Both the position numbers and the translations under genes were made by a program. A stretch of DNA of 64,000 nt from an uncultured Eubacteriales bacterium (lineage in GTDB: Bacteria; Bacillota; Clostridia; Oscillospirales; Acutalibacteraceae): NCBI GenBank assembly GCA_934477125.1, contig CAKSOL010000004.1, positions 62,001-126,000 of the forward strand. Reading direction: 5' to 3'. This document shows, piece after piece, positions 1 through 7,452 of this stretch (positions are counted from its first letter, which is position 1; each line of letters opens with the position of its first letter). The notes under the pieces are model-generated. The model saw only the letters and a program-made list of their open reading frames with translations, made no database searches and was not told where the DNA came from.

Positions 1-191
1 GCAAGCTCCGCCGTCAGAACTCCCGCTCCGGGACCTATCTCTATAACTCCGGTGTCCTCTCCGCAGGCGGCGTCCGCCATAGCGGGACAGACCGACGGGT
101 CTATAAGAAAATTCTGACCGAGGGATTTTTTAAAGGTGAAGCCGCCGCTTTCGAGAATACGGCTGACGCTCTTTTTATCAGAAAGCTCCAT
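1..191 (-). CDS. rsmA: 16S rRNA dimethyladenosine transferase RsmA/KsgA, N-terminal part
   Basis: Only the first 63 or so codons are inside the window; the gene runs off the left edge. The visible part contains the family's entry motif SLGQNFLID and the SAM-binding motif I EIGPGAGVLT, which identify the enzyme that dimethylates two adjacent adenines near the 3' end of 16S rRNA during small-subunit maturation. The ATG is at 189-191, preceded by GGAG six bases upstream. A palindromic repeat copy (201-256) lies directly upstream. Identification rests on motifs; the catalytic NLPY motif is outside the window. Confidence 0.9.
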   Translation of the reverse strand, partial: MELSDKKSVSRILESGGFTFKKSLGQNFLIDPSVCPAMADAACGEDTGVIEIGPGAGVLTAEL

Positions 192-200
192 TTTTTCTCC

Positions 201-256
201 TTAAACAAAGCCGAAAAATCCGAACCGGATTTTAAATGACGAATTTTCGCCTTTGC
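201..256. repeat. 56-bp palindromic repeat, copy A
   Basis: Matches 19378-19433 with 5 differences in 56 positions by eye (about 91 percent). It begins TTAAACAAAGCCG and ends TTTTCGCCTTTGC. The two ends form an imperfect inverted repeat (arms of about 17 bp, GCAAAG...AAATCCG against CGGATTTT...CTTTGC) around an AT-rich centre. It lies between the divergent rsmA and the gene at 376. It encodes nothing obvious and resembles a small dispersed hairpin (REP/MITE-like) element. Confidence 0.7.
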
Positions 257-316
257 TTGATTTTTTGTACGGTTTAATTATAAATGATATTGTTTCGGCT
301 TTCAAGAAAATTTTAG

Positions 317-345
317 ATGACAAATGCAAAAAAATAATGTATAAT
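317..345 (+). promoter_or_regulatory. Sigma-70 type promoter of the 376-3979 operon
   Basis: ATGACA (317-322), 17-bp spacer, TATAAT (340-345). It lies inside the longest possible reading frame of the next gene, so the upstream start at 253 would be before the promoter. This supports the TTG at 376 as the real start. Confidence 0.65.
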
Positions 346-375
346 AAAAAAAATACGTTTTTTGGAGTTGGTATC

Positions 376-1119
376 TTGGATAATAGATATTACGAACAGG
401 TTATAGCGGAGATGCGCCCGTTTCTTGACGAGCATGGCTTTGTCAGCCGGGACGACGGCAGCTTCCGCGGAGAAGCAAAGGCTTTCAAGGTTGAATACAG
501 CGAGCCGAGGCAGATGTATCTCCTGCTCGGAGCGGACGTAACCGACGGCGAGCCGGGAGAGTTTTCCGAGCTTTCCGCCTGGCTTTTCGACGACACCCAG
601 ACCGCAAAGGACGCAGGCTCGGTCGGCGTTGACTTTACCGCAACAATCCGCGACACCCTCGGAATCAAAATAAAGCGCGCGCCGCTGAGCGACGTTGACC
701 TGCCGAGCGCCGATAAAAACGGAGCTTTGACGGTTTCGGGCTTTGCGAAAAAGGTTCTGGATGTTTTTCCGCAGTTTAAGGACGCTTACAAGGAGCACGT
801 TGCGCAGTACGGAAATTTCCTTTATCTGAATTTCTACGGCGAAACGCTCGTTCCGCAGATAAAAGCAGTTCTGCGCGAGAATACTAAAAAGGGAAAGAAA
901 AAGCTGTTTGACCTTATAGAAACGGGATATCTTTCGGGCGACCGCGAGACCGTAAACGCGGTTGTTGCGGTTCTTGCCGCCGCAGCATACGGCGACGAGG
1001 AGATGAAAGGTCTTGTTTTGGACGCCGTTGCCGAGGATAAGCATATGCAAAGCTCGGTTGCCGGTCTTATTCCCATGCTCGATAAGCGCAAAAAGCTTCA
1101 CGATGCGCTTATAAAATAA
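376..1119 (+). CDS. Conserved hypothetical protein, 247 aa
   Basis: I do not recognise this family. The frame is open from 253. TTG at 376 is preferred because GGAG (364-367) sits eight bases upstream and a good promoter ends at 345. The product is soluble-looking, acidic in the first half (GADVTDGEPGEF) with a lysine-rich stretch ENTKKGKKK near residue 175. No signal peptide or membrane segment is visible. It is first in an apparent operon with a Band-7 protein and a CPBP membrane protease (24-bp gap), suggesting a membrane-stress or envelope context, but this is inference only. Codon use matches neighbouring genes, so it is probably a real resident gene. Confidence 0.75.
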   Translation: MDNRYYEQVIAEMRPFLDEHGFVSRDDGSFRGEAKAFKVEYSEPRQMYLLLGADVTDGEPGEFSELSAWLFDDTQTAKDAGSVGVDFTATIRDTLGIKIKRAPLSDVDLPSADKNGALTVSGFAKKVLDVFPQFKDAYKEHVAQYGNFLYLNFYGETLVPQIKAVLRENTKKGKKKLFDLIETGYLSGDRETVNAVVAVLAAAAYGDEEMKGLVLDAVAEDKHMQSSVAGLIPMLDKRKKLHDALIK

Positions 1120-1143
1120 AAACAATAAGGGAGTGCTCTGAAA

Positions 1144-2109
1144 ATGGAATTTATTATTATAGCGGCGGTTGTTTTGGTTTTTCTTATTTTAGTTTTGCCG
1201 AATGTCTGCATAGTTCCTCAGGCGAGCCAGTATATCATAGAATTTTTCGGGAAATACAAGGCGACCTGGGGCGCGGGACTGCATATTAAAATTCCGTTTG
1301 CTGAAAGAATAGCCAAAAAAATAACCCTCAAGGAGCAGGTTCTCGATTCTCCTCCGCAGCCGGTTATAACCAAGGATAACGTTACGATGCAGATTGATAC
1401 GGTGGTATATTTCCGCATTTTCGACGGTCAGCTTTATACCTACGGCGCAGTTAATCCGATAAACGCTCTCGAAAATCTTACCGCAACGACCCTGAGAAAT
1501 ATCGTCGGCGAGCTTGAGCTGGACGGGACCCTTACCTCACGCGACACGATAAACGGAAAAATGACCGAAATTCTTGACGTTGCGACCGACCAGTGGGGCA
1601 TAAAGGTCAACCGCGTAGAGCTGAAAAACATTATTCCGCCGGCTGAGATTCAGAATGCGATGGAAAAGCAGATGAAGGCTGAGCGCGACCGCCGCGAAAC
1701 CCTGCTTCAGGCGGAGGGTCATAAGGCAGCCGCTATAACCCGCGCGGAGGGCGATAAGCAGGCTATGATTCTCGCCGCCGAGGGCGAAAGGGACGCCCGG
1801 ATAGCCCGCGCAGAGGGCGAGGCAAAGGCTATTTATCTTGCGAAAAAGGCAGAGGCGGACGGTATACGCGCCCTGCGCGAGGCAGGAGCGGACGCTGCCG
1901 TTATCGAGCTTAAAAAATACGAGGCGCTTGTTGACGTTGCCAACGGCACCGCCGCAAAAATAATAATTCCGACCGACCTTGTCGATACCGTAACGAAAAA
2001 CACGGTTTTCAGCGAGACTGCCGGAATAGGAAACGTAACGCGAGAGGCGCCGAAGCCGGTAAAGCCGCCGGTTGCCGACCCCTGCTGCGACGACGATGAT
2101 AAAAACTAA
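1144..2109 (+). CDS. SPFH/Band 7 (stomatin-like) membrane protein, 321 aa
   Basis: One N-terminal membrane segment (residues 2-20, Ile/Val/Leu rich) is followed by a Band 7 domain of about residues 25-185 (core around VPQASQYIIEFFGKY and the NALENLTATTLRNIVGELELD helix). A long charged coiled coil follows (about 170-260) with repeated AEG/ARAEGEA segments. The C-terminus is a short Pro/Lys tail ending in an acidic DDDD run after CC. Stomatin-like proteins oligomerise into membrane cages and often recruit proteases; the usual NfeD partner is absent here, but a CPBP protease follows after 12 bases. Start ATG 1144 has AAGGGAG upstream. Family call is secure; specific function unknown. Confidence 0.92.
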   Translation: MEFIIIAAVVLVFLILVLPNVCIVPQASQYIIEFFGKYKATWGAGLHIKIPFAERIAKKITLKEQVLDSPPQPVITKDNVTMQIDTVVYFRIFDGQLYTYGAVNPINALENLTATTLRNIVGELELDGTLTSRDTINGKMTEILDVATDQWGIKVNRVELKNIIPPAEIQNAMEKQMKAERDRRETLLQAEGHKAAAITRAEGDKQAMILAAEGERDARIARAEGEAKAIYLAKKAEADGIRALREAGADAAVIELKKYEALVDVANGTAAKIIIPTDLVDTVTKNTVFSETAGIGNVTREAPKPVKPPVADPCCDDDDKN

Positions 2110-2121
2110 GAAGTGCAGATT

Positions 2122-3372
2122 ATGAATAACGATTTTGAAAGCACACGCGGCGCGGAAACAAACCCGGCGCCGGCGGAAAATCCGGATAATATCAATATAA
2201 ATGCCGGTTCGGCTGATTTTCAGCCGCACCCGAAGGGATTTGACGGCGCACGCGCCGGCGGCTGCGAACCCCGGTTTCAGGGCGGCTTTCAGCCTGTCGG
2301 CTCTGCTGCGCCGCAGGGCGCGTATTACGGCGCCGCCGGGAATGCCGCCGGAAATTATTCCGCGCCGTTTTCGGTTTATAATGACCCATATTACGGCAAA
2401 AAGCTCCTTGAGCGCCGCGAGCTGAGACGGGTAACGCGAACCGCGGTCATACCGGCTCTTATCCTTATGGCCGCGTTCTCTTATTTTACCCGATTTTTGG
2501 TAGACATACTTCTTGCGGCAGGCGTAAAACGGGAGTCGATTGTAAGCCTGTTTTCCGACCCTGCCTTTTCAAATGTTTATTCGGTTGCGATTTCCTGCCT
2601 GTTTTTCAGTGTTCCGTTTATACTCGCCGCCAAGGTATCCGGATTTTATATCAGCGACCTTACGGCTTACGGAAAATCCGAAAAGGGAACGGCGTTTCCG
2701 ATGTTCCTTGTCGGAGTGGCGTTCTGCGGCTTTGCAAACATTATGTCGGGCATAGCCGGAAACTTCTTCTCCTCGCTGGGCTTTAATTATTCCGTGCCGG
2801 ATTCCGATGTGCCGCAGGGTATTGCCGGTATTGCGGTGTCGGTGCTGGCGGTGTCGGTTGAACCGGCGCTTATGGAGGAATTTGCGATGCGCGGCATAAC
2901 CTACGGGCTGTTCCGCCGCTGGGGAAACGGCTTTGCGATTATCGTAAGCTCGGCGCTGTTCGGTCTTATGCACGGTAATTTCGAGCAAATCCCGTTCGCC
3001 TTTCTCGTCGGACTGGTTCTCGGCGTTTCCCGCGCAAAAACCGGCTCGATGTGGGTAGGCTGCGCAATTCACGGCTTTAACAACCTAATCGCGGTTGCGT
3101 TTGATTATCTGCCGTCGTCAATAAATTTAAACCTCGCATACGGCATATATCTTATGCTCTGTATACTGCTCGGCTTTTTGGGACTGCTGCTTATGAAGGG
3201 CGACTTCTTTGTTATCGACAGCGAGCCTGCGGAAACCGACCTTACCGCAAAGGAGCGCTACGGCGCGGTGTTTTCTCATCCGCTGACCATAATTTTCGCC
3301 GTTATGTGCGTTTTTGAGTCGCTGATGTATTGGGGTCCCATTGCCGATTTCATAAATTCGCTTACAGCCTGA
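2122..3372 (+). CDS. CPBP family intramembrane metalloprotease, 416 aa
   Basis: Residues 1-95 are a low-complexity Gly/Pro/Ala-rich cytoplasmic region, followed by about eight membrane segments. The ABI/CPBP motifs are complete: EEFAMR (E252, E253, R257), FGLMH (F280, H284) and HGFNN (H317, N321). Such proteins cleave membrane substrates or act in prenyl-protein processing and bacteriocin immunity; no substrate can be inferred here. ATG 2122 is preferred over GTG 2113 because AAGAAG lies eight bases upstream of it. It sits directly behind the Band-7 gene and 13 bases before another membrane protein, so the three are probably co-transcribed. Confidence 0.92.
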   Translation: MNNDFESTRGAETNPAPAENPDNININAGSADFQPHPKGFDGARAGGCEPRFQGGFQPVGSAAPQGAYYGAAGNAAGNYSAPFSVYNDPYYGKKLLERRELRRVTRTAVIPALILMAAFSYFTRFLVDILLAAGVKRESIVSLFSDPAFSNVYSVAISCLFFSVPFILAAKVSGFYISDLTAYGKSEKGTAFPMFLVGVAFCGFANIMSGIAGNFFSSLGFNYSVPDSDVPQGIAGIAVSVLAVSVEPALMEEFAMRGITYGLFRRWGNGFAIIVSSALFGLMHGNFEQIPFAFLVGLVLGVSRAKTGSMWVGCAIHGFNNLIAVAFDYLPSSINLNLAYGIYLMLCILLGFLGLLLMKGDFFVIDSEPAETDLTAKERYGAVFSHPLTIIFAVMCVFESLMYWGPIADFINSLTA

Positions 3373-3385
3373 AAGGAGAAGCTTT

Positions 3386-3979
3386 ATGTCGCTTTCGGAT
3401 TACGGAATAACGCTTGAAAACACCGAAACCGTTCTGCTGCTTGCGGCGGCGGTTGCGGCGGTGGCTATACTTATGACTGTGTTTCTGAGGGCTGTCCGCG
3501 CGTTTGCGCAGTACCGCCTTATGCGCGCCGCAAACGGGCGCGGAGCCTGGCGCGCGTTTGTTCCGGTTCTCTCGCTCTCGGCTCTCGGCGACCTTGCCGC
3601 GGAGCATAATCCGCGCGTCCGGTTCGCCGGAAAGGCAGCGGCGTTTTTTTCGCTGCTTTGTGCGCTTACGTTTTATTGCGGCGCAGTTTACTTTTTTGAC
3701 TCGCTGCTGAGGGTTTTATTCGCCGCCGATTCGGCGGCTGCGGCAGGAGCCGAATCTCTCGCGGCGCAGGCATGGTCCCCGGTTTTTACCGCGTTTTACA
3801 TCCTGCTTGCCGGGCTTGTTTTATGGCTTATTAAGCAGATTTTTGCCGCCGTATGCCTGGCGGCGGTCTATAAATCGTCGGGTCTGCCGCCGTTTATTTG
3901 CATATTCGGGGTAATATTACCGATTTTAACGCCCATTTTTTTAACCTGCTGCGCGGGAAAAGCGGATGTAAAAAATTAA
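3386..3979 (+). CDS. Predicted integral membrane protein, 197 aa
   Basis: Family not recognised. Four hydrophobic segments are visible: about residues 15-38, 75-100, 128-150 and 165-188. Cytoplasmic-looking basic residues (RAVRAFAQYRLMRAANGRG) follow the first. ATG at 3386 has AAAGGAG about eight bases upstream. It is the last gene before a strong terminator (4003-4052), closing the operon with the Band-7 and CPBP genes. A role at the envelope is inference from company only. Confidence 0.8.
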   Translation: MSLSDYGITLENTETVLLLAAAVAAVAILMTVFLRAVRAFAQYRLMRAANGRGAWRAFVPVLSLSALGDLAAEHNPRVRFAGKAAAFFSLLCALTFYCGAVYFFDSLLRVLFAADSAAAAGAESLAAQAWSPVFTAFYILLAGLVLWLIKQIFAAVCLAAVYKSSGLPPFICIFGVILPILTPIFLTCCAGKADVKN

Positions 3980-4002
3980 ATTTTAATTTCAGTAACAGCA
4001 AG

Positions 4003-4052
4003 CCGGCAGGAGCTATCACGGCTTTATTTGCGTGATATTCCTGCCGGTTTTT
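4003..4052 (+). terminator. Intrinsic terminator of the 376-3979 operon
   Basis: CCGGCAGGA (4003-4011) pairs with TCCTGCCGG (4039-4047); an inner ATCAC/GTGAT pair extends the stem. TTTTT follows at 4048. Confidence 0.9.
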
Positions 4053-4131
4053 ATAATTTGTTGATTTTTTATAAATACACGCCCTTTATTCGGTGCAAAC
4101 AGTACAGTATGTCAGAAATTTAAAATTACTA

Positions 4132-4160
4132 TTGACAAACCGGACAGCAGGGTTTAAAAT
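4132..4160 (+). promoter_or_regulatory. Promoter of the lysine-riboswitch transcript
   Basis: Perfect TTGACA (4132-4137), 17-bp spacer, TAAAAT (4155-4160). The aptamer begins about 12 bases further on. Confidence 0.85.
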
Positions 4161-4171
4161 GTAAGCAAATC

Positions 4172-4335
4172 TGATAGAGGTCGCGGATGCGAACAGTAGC
4201 TCGGAGCTTTAACCGCCGGTAAGCGGGCTTTGAGCGAAAGGCAATTCCGCCGAAGCGGTTTTTATTTACCGGTCTTAACCGTTGGGGCTGCGTTTAATAA
4301 GCGCAGAACTGTCACATTTATGTGGAGAGCTATCA
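4172..4335 (+). promoter_or_regulatory. Lysine riboswitch (L box) aptamer
   Basis: The closing helix P1 is TGATAG (4172-4177) with CTATCA (4330-4335). Between them are the conserved L-box blocks in the right order: AGAGGTCGCG, ACAGTA, GCGAAAGGCAA, CCGCCGAAG, TTGGGGCTGCG, ACTGTCACA and TGGAGAGC. In this class, bound lysine stabilises P1. GGTATT (4338-4343), just after P1, can pair with GATACC (4370-4375) in the following terminator, a plausible antiterminator, so lysine should switch expression off. The regulated genes are the three transporter genes downstream, which makes lysine (or a close analogue) the likely transported substrate. Confidence 0.93.
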
Positions 4336-4360
4336 ACGGTATTTTTAATAATTTTGTTAA

Positions 4361-4408
4361 AAAACCTGCGATACCTTCAAAAGTATCGCAGGTTTTAATT
4401 TTTTGAGG
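4361..4408 (+). terminator. Riboswitch-controlled intrinsic terminator
   Basis: AAAACCTGCGATAC (4361-4374) and GTATCGCAGGTTTT (4383-4396) form a perfect 14-bp stem with an 8-base loop, followed by a U-rich tract through 4408. It lies between the lysine aptamer and the ribosome binding site GAGGAGG of the first transporter gene. Confidence 0.92.
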
Positions 4409-4420
4409 AGGATGTTTATT

Positions 4421-5296
4421 ATGAACACAAGAAGAATTTTTTCATCAGTCGTTTGCCTCTTGCTCTGCGTCTGCGTTTTCGCAGGCTGCGGCAGCTCAGA
4501 TAAGGTTGATATTTCGGGCGCGAAAAGCCTTGCCGACCTCAAGGGCGCGAAAATTGCCGCTCAGGCAGGAACGTTCCACGCCGACGCGGTTAAGCAGATT
4601 GAGGATGTTAAGTCCTCGACCTATCCGGAATTTGCCGACCTTCTGACTGCTCTCAAGAGCGGCGCGATAGACGGTTACGTTGCCGAGGAGCCTACCGCCC
4701 TTTCGGTCTGCGGAACCAACGACGACCTCACCTATATTCACTTAAAGAACAATGACACCGGCTTTACCGCAACTGCGGCGGATGTCGGAATTGCAATCGG
4801 TCTTAAAAAAGGCTCGGAGCTCAAGGACAAAATCAATGCCGTTCTGGCTGAAATAACCGATGAGCAGCGCGAAAAGCTTATGGAGCAGATTGTGGCTCTT
4901 GCGGCAGGAGAAACCGTTGATAAGTTTGCTGTAAGCGCAGATGCCCCGGCAGCGACCAACGGAACTCTTACAATCGGTATGGAATGTGCTTACGAGCCTT
5001 ACAACTGGACCGATACCGAGGGCAAGAGTTTAGGTGCGGTACCGATTACCGGCGAGGGCAAGGACGGTCTTTATGCCAACGGCTACGACGTTCAGATTGC
5101 TCAGTATGTCGCAAACAAGCTCGGTATGAAGCTTGAAATCCGCCAGCTTGAATGGGATTCCCTTATTCCGGCGGTTCAGTCGGGAAATATCGACGCTATT
5201 GTTGCAGGTATGAGCCCGACAGCCGAGCGCGCCAAGGAAGTTGACTTTACAGACACCTATTACGAGTCCAATCTCGTTGTCATTATCAAGAAGTAA
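4421..5296 (+). CDS. Amino-acid (probably lysine) ABC transporter binding lipoprotein, circularly permuted SBP_bac_3 fold
   Basis: A lipoprotein signal is clear: basic NTRR, hydrophobic stretch, lipobox FAGC with Cys23. The mature protein has both halves of a family 3 solute-binding protein but in swapped order. Residues 36-163 (SLADLKGAKIAAQAGT, LKSGAIDGYVAEEPTA, VGIAIGLKKGS) match what is normally the second half. Residues 182-291 (LTIGMECAYEPYNW, GYDVQIAQYVANKLGM, DAIVAGMSPTAERAKEVDFTDTYY) match the normal first half, ending in the hinge strand NLVVIIKK. The pocket should still form because the junction falls at the hinge. ATG 4421 follows GAGGAGG. Permease and ATPase genes follow; lysine specificity is inferred from the riboswitch. 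Confidence 0.9.
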   Translation: MNTRRIFSSVVCLLLCVCVFAGCGSSDKVDISGAKSLADLKGAKIAAQAGTFHADAVKQIEDVKSSTYPEFADLLTALKSGAIDGYVAEEPTALSVCGTNDDLTYIHLKNNDTGFTATAADVGIAIGLKKGSELKDKINAVLAEITDEQREKLMEQIVALAAGETVDKFAVSADAPAATNGTLTIGMECAYEPYNWTDTEGKSLGAVPITGEGKDGLYANGYDVQIAQYVANKLGMKLEIRQLEWDSLIPAVQSGNIDAIVAGMSPTAERAKEVDFTDTYYESNLVVIIKK

Positions 5297-5298
5297 TT

Positions 5299-6063
5299 AT
5301 GAGCTTTTTAAACGATGTTTTAAACATTTTTTCAAAATACTATCCGCAGCTGCTGAGGGGCGTCGGCTATACAATGCTTATCGCCCTTACCGGCACAGTC
5401 GTAGGTCTCGGAATAGGACTTCTTACCGGCATCTGCCGCACAGCCTCCTATTCCAAAAACCCGGTGCTGAGGGCGCTGCATAAGCTACTCAACGGCATTA
5501 TAGCGGTTTATGTTGAGATATTCCGCGGAACGCCGATGATGGTTCAGTCGATGGTTATTTACTGGGGCTACGCCTTCGCAACCGGCGGCAAAACGCTGCC
5601 GCTGATACCATCCGGCATACTCATAGTTTCTATCAACACCGGCGCATATATGGCGGAAATCGTCCGCGGAGGAATAATTTCTATCGACCGCGGACAGTTC
5701 GAGGGCGCTATGTCGATAGGTATGACCCATTCGCAGACTATGTTCAAGGTAATACTGCCGCAGGTTATAAGAAATATTCTGCCGTCGGTCAGCAACGAAT
5801 TTGTTATCAACATCAAGGATACCTCCGTTCTGAATGTTATCGGCGTTACAGAGCTTTACTATTTCGCCGGAATAATCAAGCGGCAGAATTTCCAGACCTT
5901 CCAGACCTATCTTGTTGTCTGCCTTATCTACTTCATTCTGACCTTTGCCGTAACGCGGCTGCTCAGATTTATCGAGAAAAAGCTCGACGGCAAGGATAAT
6001 TACACCGTTTTCGGCTCTCAGACCGATGTCAGCGCCGAGATACATATAAAAAAGGAGGCGTGA
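5299..6063 (+). CDS. Amino-acid ABC transporter permease (HisMQ family), 254 aa
   Basis: A membrane subunit of a polar amino-acid importer. It has about five membrane helices, an N-terminal amphipathic part, the family segment EIFRGTPMMVQ (about residue 75) and the EAA loop EGAMSIGMTHSQTMFKVILPQ (about 135-155), which contacts the ATPase. A charged C-terminal tail follows the last helix. The ATG is two bases after the stop of the binding-protein gene, so translation is probably coupled, and the whole unit is under the lysine riboswitch. Length is normal for the family. Confidence 0.95.
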   Translation: MSFLNDVLNIFSKYYPQLLRGVGYTMLIALTGTVVGLGIGLLTGICRTASYSKNPVLRALHKLLNGIIAVYVEIFRGTPMMVQSMVIYWGYAFATGGKTLPLIPSGILIVSINTGAYMAEIVRGGIISIDRGQFEGAMSIGMTHSQTMFKVILPQVIRNILPSVSNEFVINIKDTSVLNVIGVTELYYFAGIIKRQNFQTFQTYLVVCLIYFILTFAVTRLLRFIEKKLDGKDNYTVFGSQTDVSAEIHIKKEA

Positions 6064-6066
6064 GTG

Positions 6067-6807
6067 ATGGCTGAAAAGGTGATTGAGCTTACCCACCTGC
6101 AGAAACAGTTCGGTGATCACGAGGTTCTCCGCGATATAAATTTAGGCGTTGAAAAGGGTGAGGTTTTAAGCGTTATCGGCGCTTCAGGTTCGGGAAAAAG
6201 CACTATGCTGCGCTGCATAAATCTTCTTGAAACCCCGACCTCCGGCGCGGTTCTTTACCACGGCAAGGATATAACCTCGGATGATTTCAGTCTTTCGAGA
6301 TACCGCGCAAAGGTCGGTATGGTTTTCCAGAGCTTTAATCTTTTTAACAATATGACGGCTCTCGAAAACTGCATAACCGGTCAGGTGTCGGTTCTTAAAC
6401 GCCGCCGCGAGGAGGCGCGCAAAACCGCTATGATGTATCTCACCAAGGTCGGTATGGCGCCTTATATAAACGCTAAGCCGGCTCAGCTTTCGGGCGGTCA
6501 GAAGCAGCGCGTTGCGATAGCGCGTGCGCTTGCGATGGAGCCGGAGGTGCTGCTGTTCGACGAGCCGACGAGCGCGCTCGACCCGCAGATGGTAGGCGAG
6601 GTTCTTGAGGTTATGCGCGGGCTTGCCGAGGACGGGCTTACGATGATAGTCGTTACTCACGAAATGGCGTTTGCACGCGATGTTTCAACCCATGTTGTTT
6701 TTATGGCGGACGGACTTATCTGCGAGCAGGGAACGCCAAAGCAGATATTTGAAGCCCCGGAAAACGAAAAAACAAAGGAATTTCTTTCGAGATTTCTTGC
6801 GAGATAA
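6067..6807 (+). CDS. Amino-acid ABC transporter ATP-binding protein, 246 aa
   Basis: Energises the lysine-type importer from the cytoplasmic face. Walker A is GASGSGKST (residues 38-46), the Q loop lies in VFQSFNLF, the signature is LSGGQKQR, Walker B is LLFDEPTS and the switch histidine is in VTHEM. Closest by feature to GlnQ/HisP-like polar amino-acid ATPases. ATG 6067 is chosen over GTG 6064 because AGGAGG (6053-6058), which lies within the end of the permease gene, is eight bases away. Last gene of the riboswitch operon; a terminator follows at 6827. Confidence 0.95.
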   Translation: MAEKVIELTHLQKQFGDHEVLRDINLGVEKGEVLSVIGASGSGKSTMLRCINLLETPTSGAVLYHGKDITSDDFSLSRYRAKVGMVFQSFNLFNNMTALENCITGQVSVLKRRREEARKTAMMYLTKVGMAPYINAKPAQLSGGQKQRVAIARALAMEPEVLLFDEPTSALDPQMVGEVLEVMRGLAEDGLTMIVVTHEMAFARDVSTHVVFMADGLICEQGTPKQIFEAPENEKTKEFLSRFLAR

Positions 6808-6826
6808 TCCGGATTTACGGTTATTA

Positions 6827-6860
6827 AACGCGGCAGGCGGCAACGCTTGCCGCGTTTTTT
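6827..6860 (+). terminator. Terminator of the lysine transporter operon
   Basis: AACGCGGCAGGCG pairs with CGCTTGCCGCGTT (one G.T wobble) around a GCAA loop, then TTTTT. Confidence 0.85.
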
Positions 6861-6894
6861 AGATGAACTCTGCATTCCGGCAGATAATCAGACT

Positions 6895-6935
6895 GCAAAA
6901 AAAAACCGGGCGGTAACATAAGGTTACCGCCCGGT
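6895..6935 (-). terminator. Terminator of the birA-bioY-S-component operon
   Basis: ACCGGGCGGTAAC (6905-6917) and GTTACCGCCCGGT (6923-6935) form a perfect 13-bp stem. The A-run 6897-6905 becomes the U-tract on the minus strand. Confidence 0.9.
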
Positions 6936-6951
6936 CAAATAATATTTGATA

Positions 6952-7452
6952 TTACAATTTGATATGGCTTTTTCTGATAACTGCGTAGATAAGCATTGAA
7001 GATATAATCGCCGCTGCGCCCTGAATGAGGTTTGCCGGAATTTCGGCAGCCGCCGCCGGAATATTGTATACAAAGCATTCAAAAATGAAATATCCGGCTA
7101 TCATTATAATCTCGGCTATAACCGCAGCCGCTATTCTGAGAACCGTTCCTTTCTTTTCGGGCAGCTTTTCCGCTTTCGCGAAAATCAGCGCCGCGACAGC
7201 CGCCATAAGCGCCTTTATAACCAGCGTTGCCGGGGCGAACAGCGGATATCCGAAAAGGTCCGATAGCATTGAGCCGATACCGCCGGCGAGGGTGCCGTAA
7301 ACAGGGCCAAGCAGGAAAGCTCCCAGAACAACAAAGCAGTCGCCGAGGTTAATATATCCGAGCGGCGCAGGGATGCGTATAAAGGTCGTAGCTACGTATG
7401 TAAGCGCGGCGAAAAGCGCCGCCAGAACTGTTTTTTTAAGATGCTTATTCAT
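6952..7452 (-). CDS. ECF transporter S component, substrate unknown, 166 aa
   Basis: A small membrane protein with about five to six helices. The segment YINLGDCFVVLGAFLLGPVYG followed by GGIGSMLSDLFGYPLFAPATL is typical of vitamin-binding S components of the riboflavin-transporter-like family (PF07155 type, assigned by pattern). S components bind a vitamin and need a shared EcfA/A'/T module, which is not in this window. The start is ATG 7452 behind GGAGGAATA; the frame is open further upstream. It overlaps the end of bioY by 8 bases, so it shares biotin control. The substrate need not be biotin, because bioY is already present. Confidence 0.82.
   Translation of the reverse strand: MNKHLKKTVLAALFAALTYVATTFIRIPAPLGYINLGDCFVVLGAFLLGPVYGTLAGGIGSMLSDLFGYPLFAPATLVIKALMAAVAALIFAKAEKLPEKKGTVLRIAAAVIAEIIMIAGYFIFECFVYNIPAAAAEIPANLIQGAAAIISSMLIYAVIRKSHIKL

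Noticed and set aside
8..253. Start of the second gene at TTG 253
   Set aside because: That start would precede the promoter at 317-345 and lies within the palindromic repeat; the TTG at 376 has a proper GGAG.
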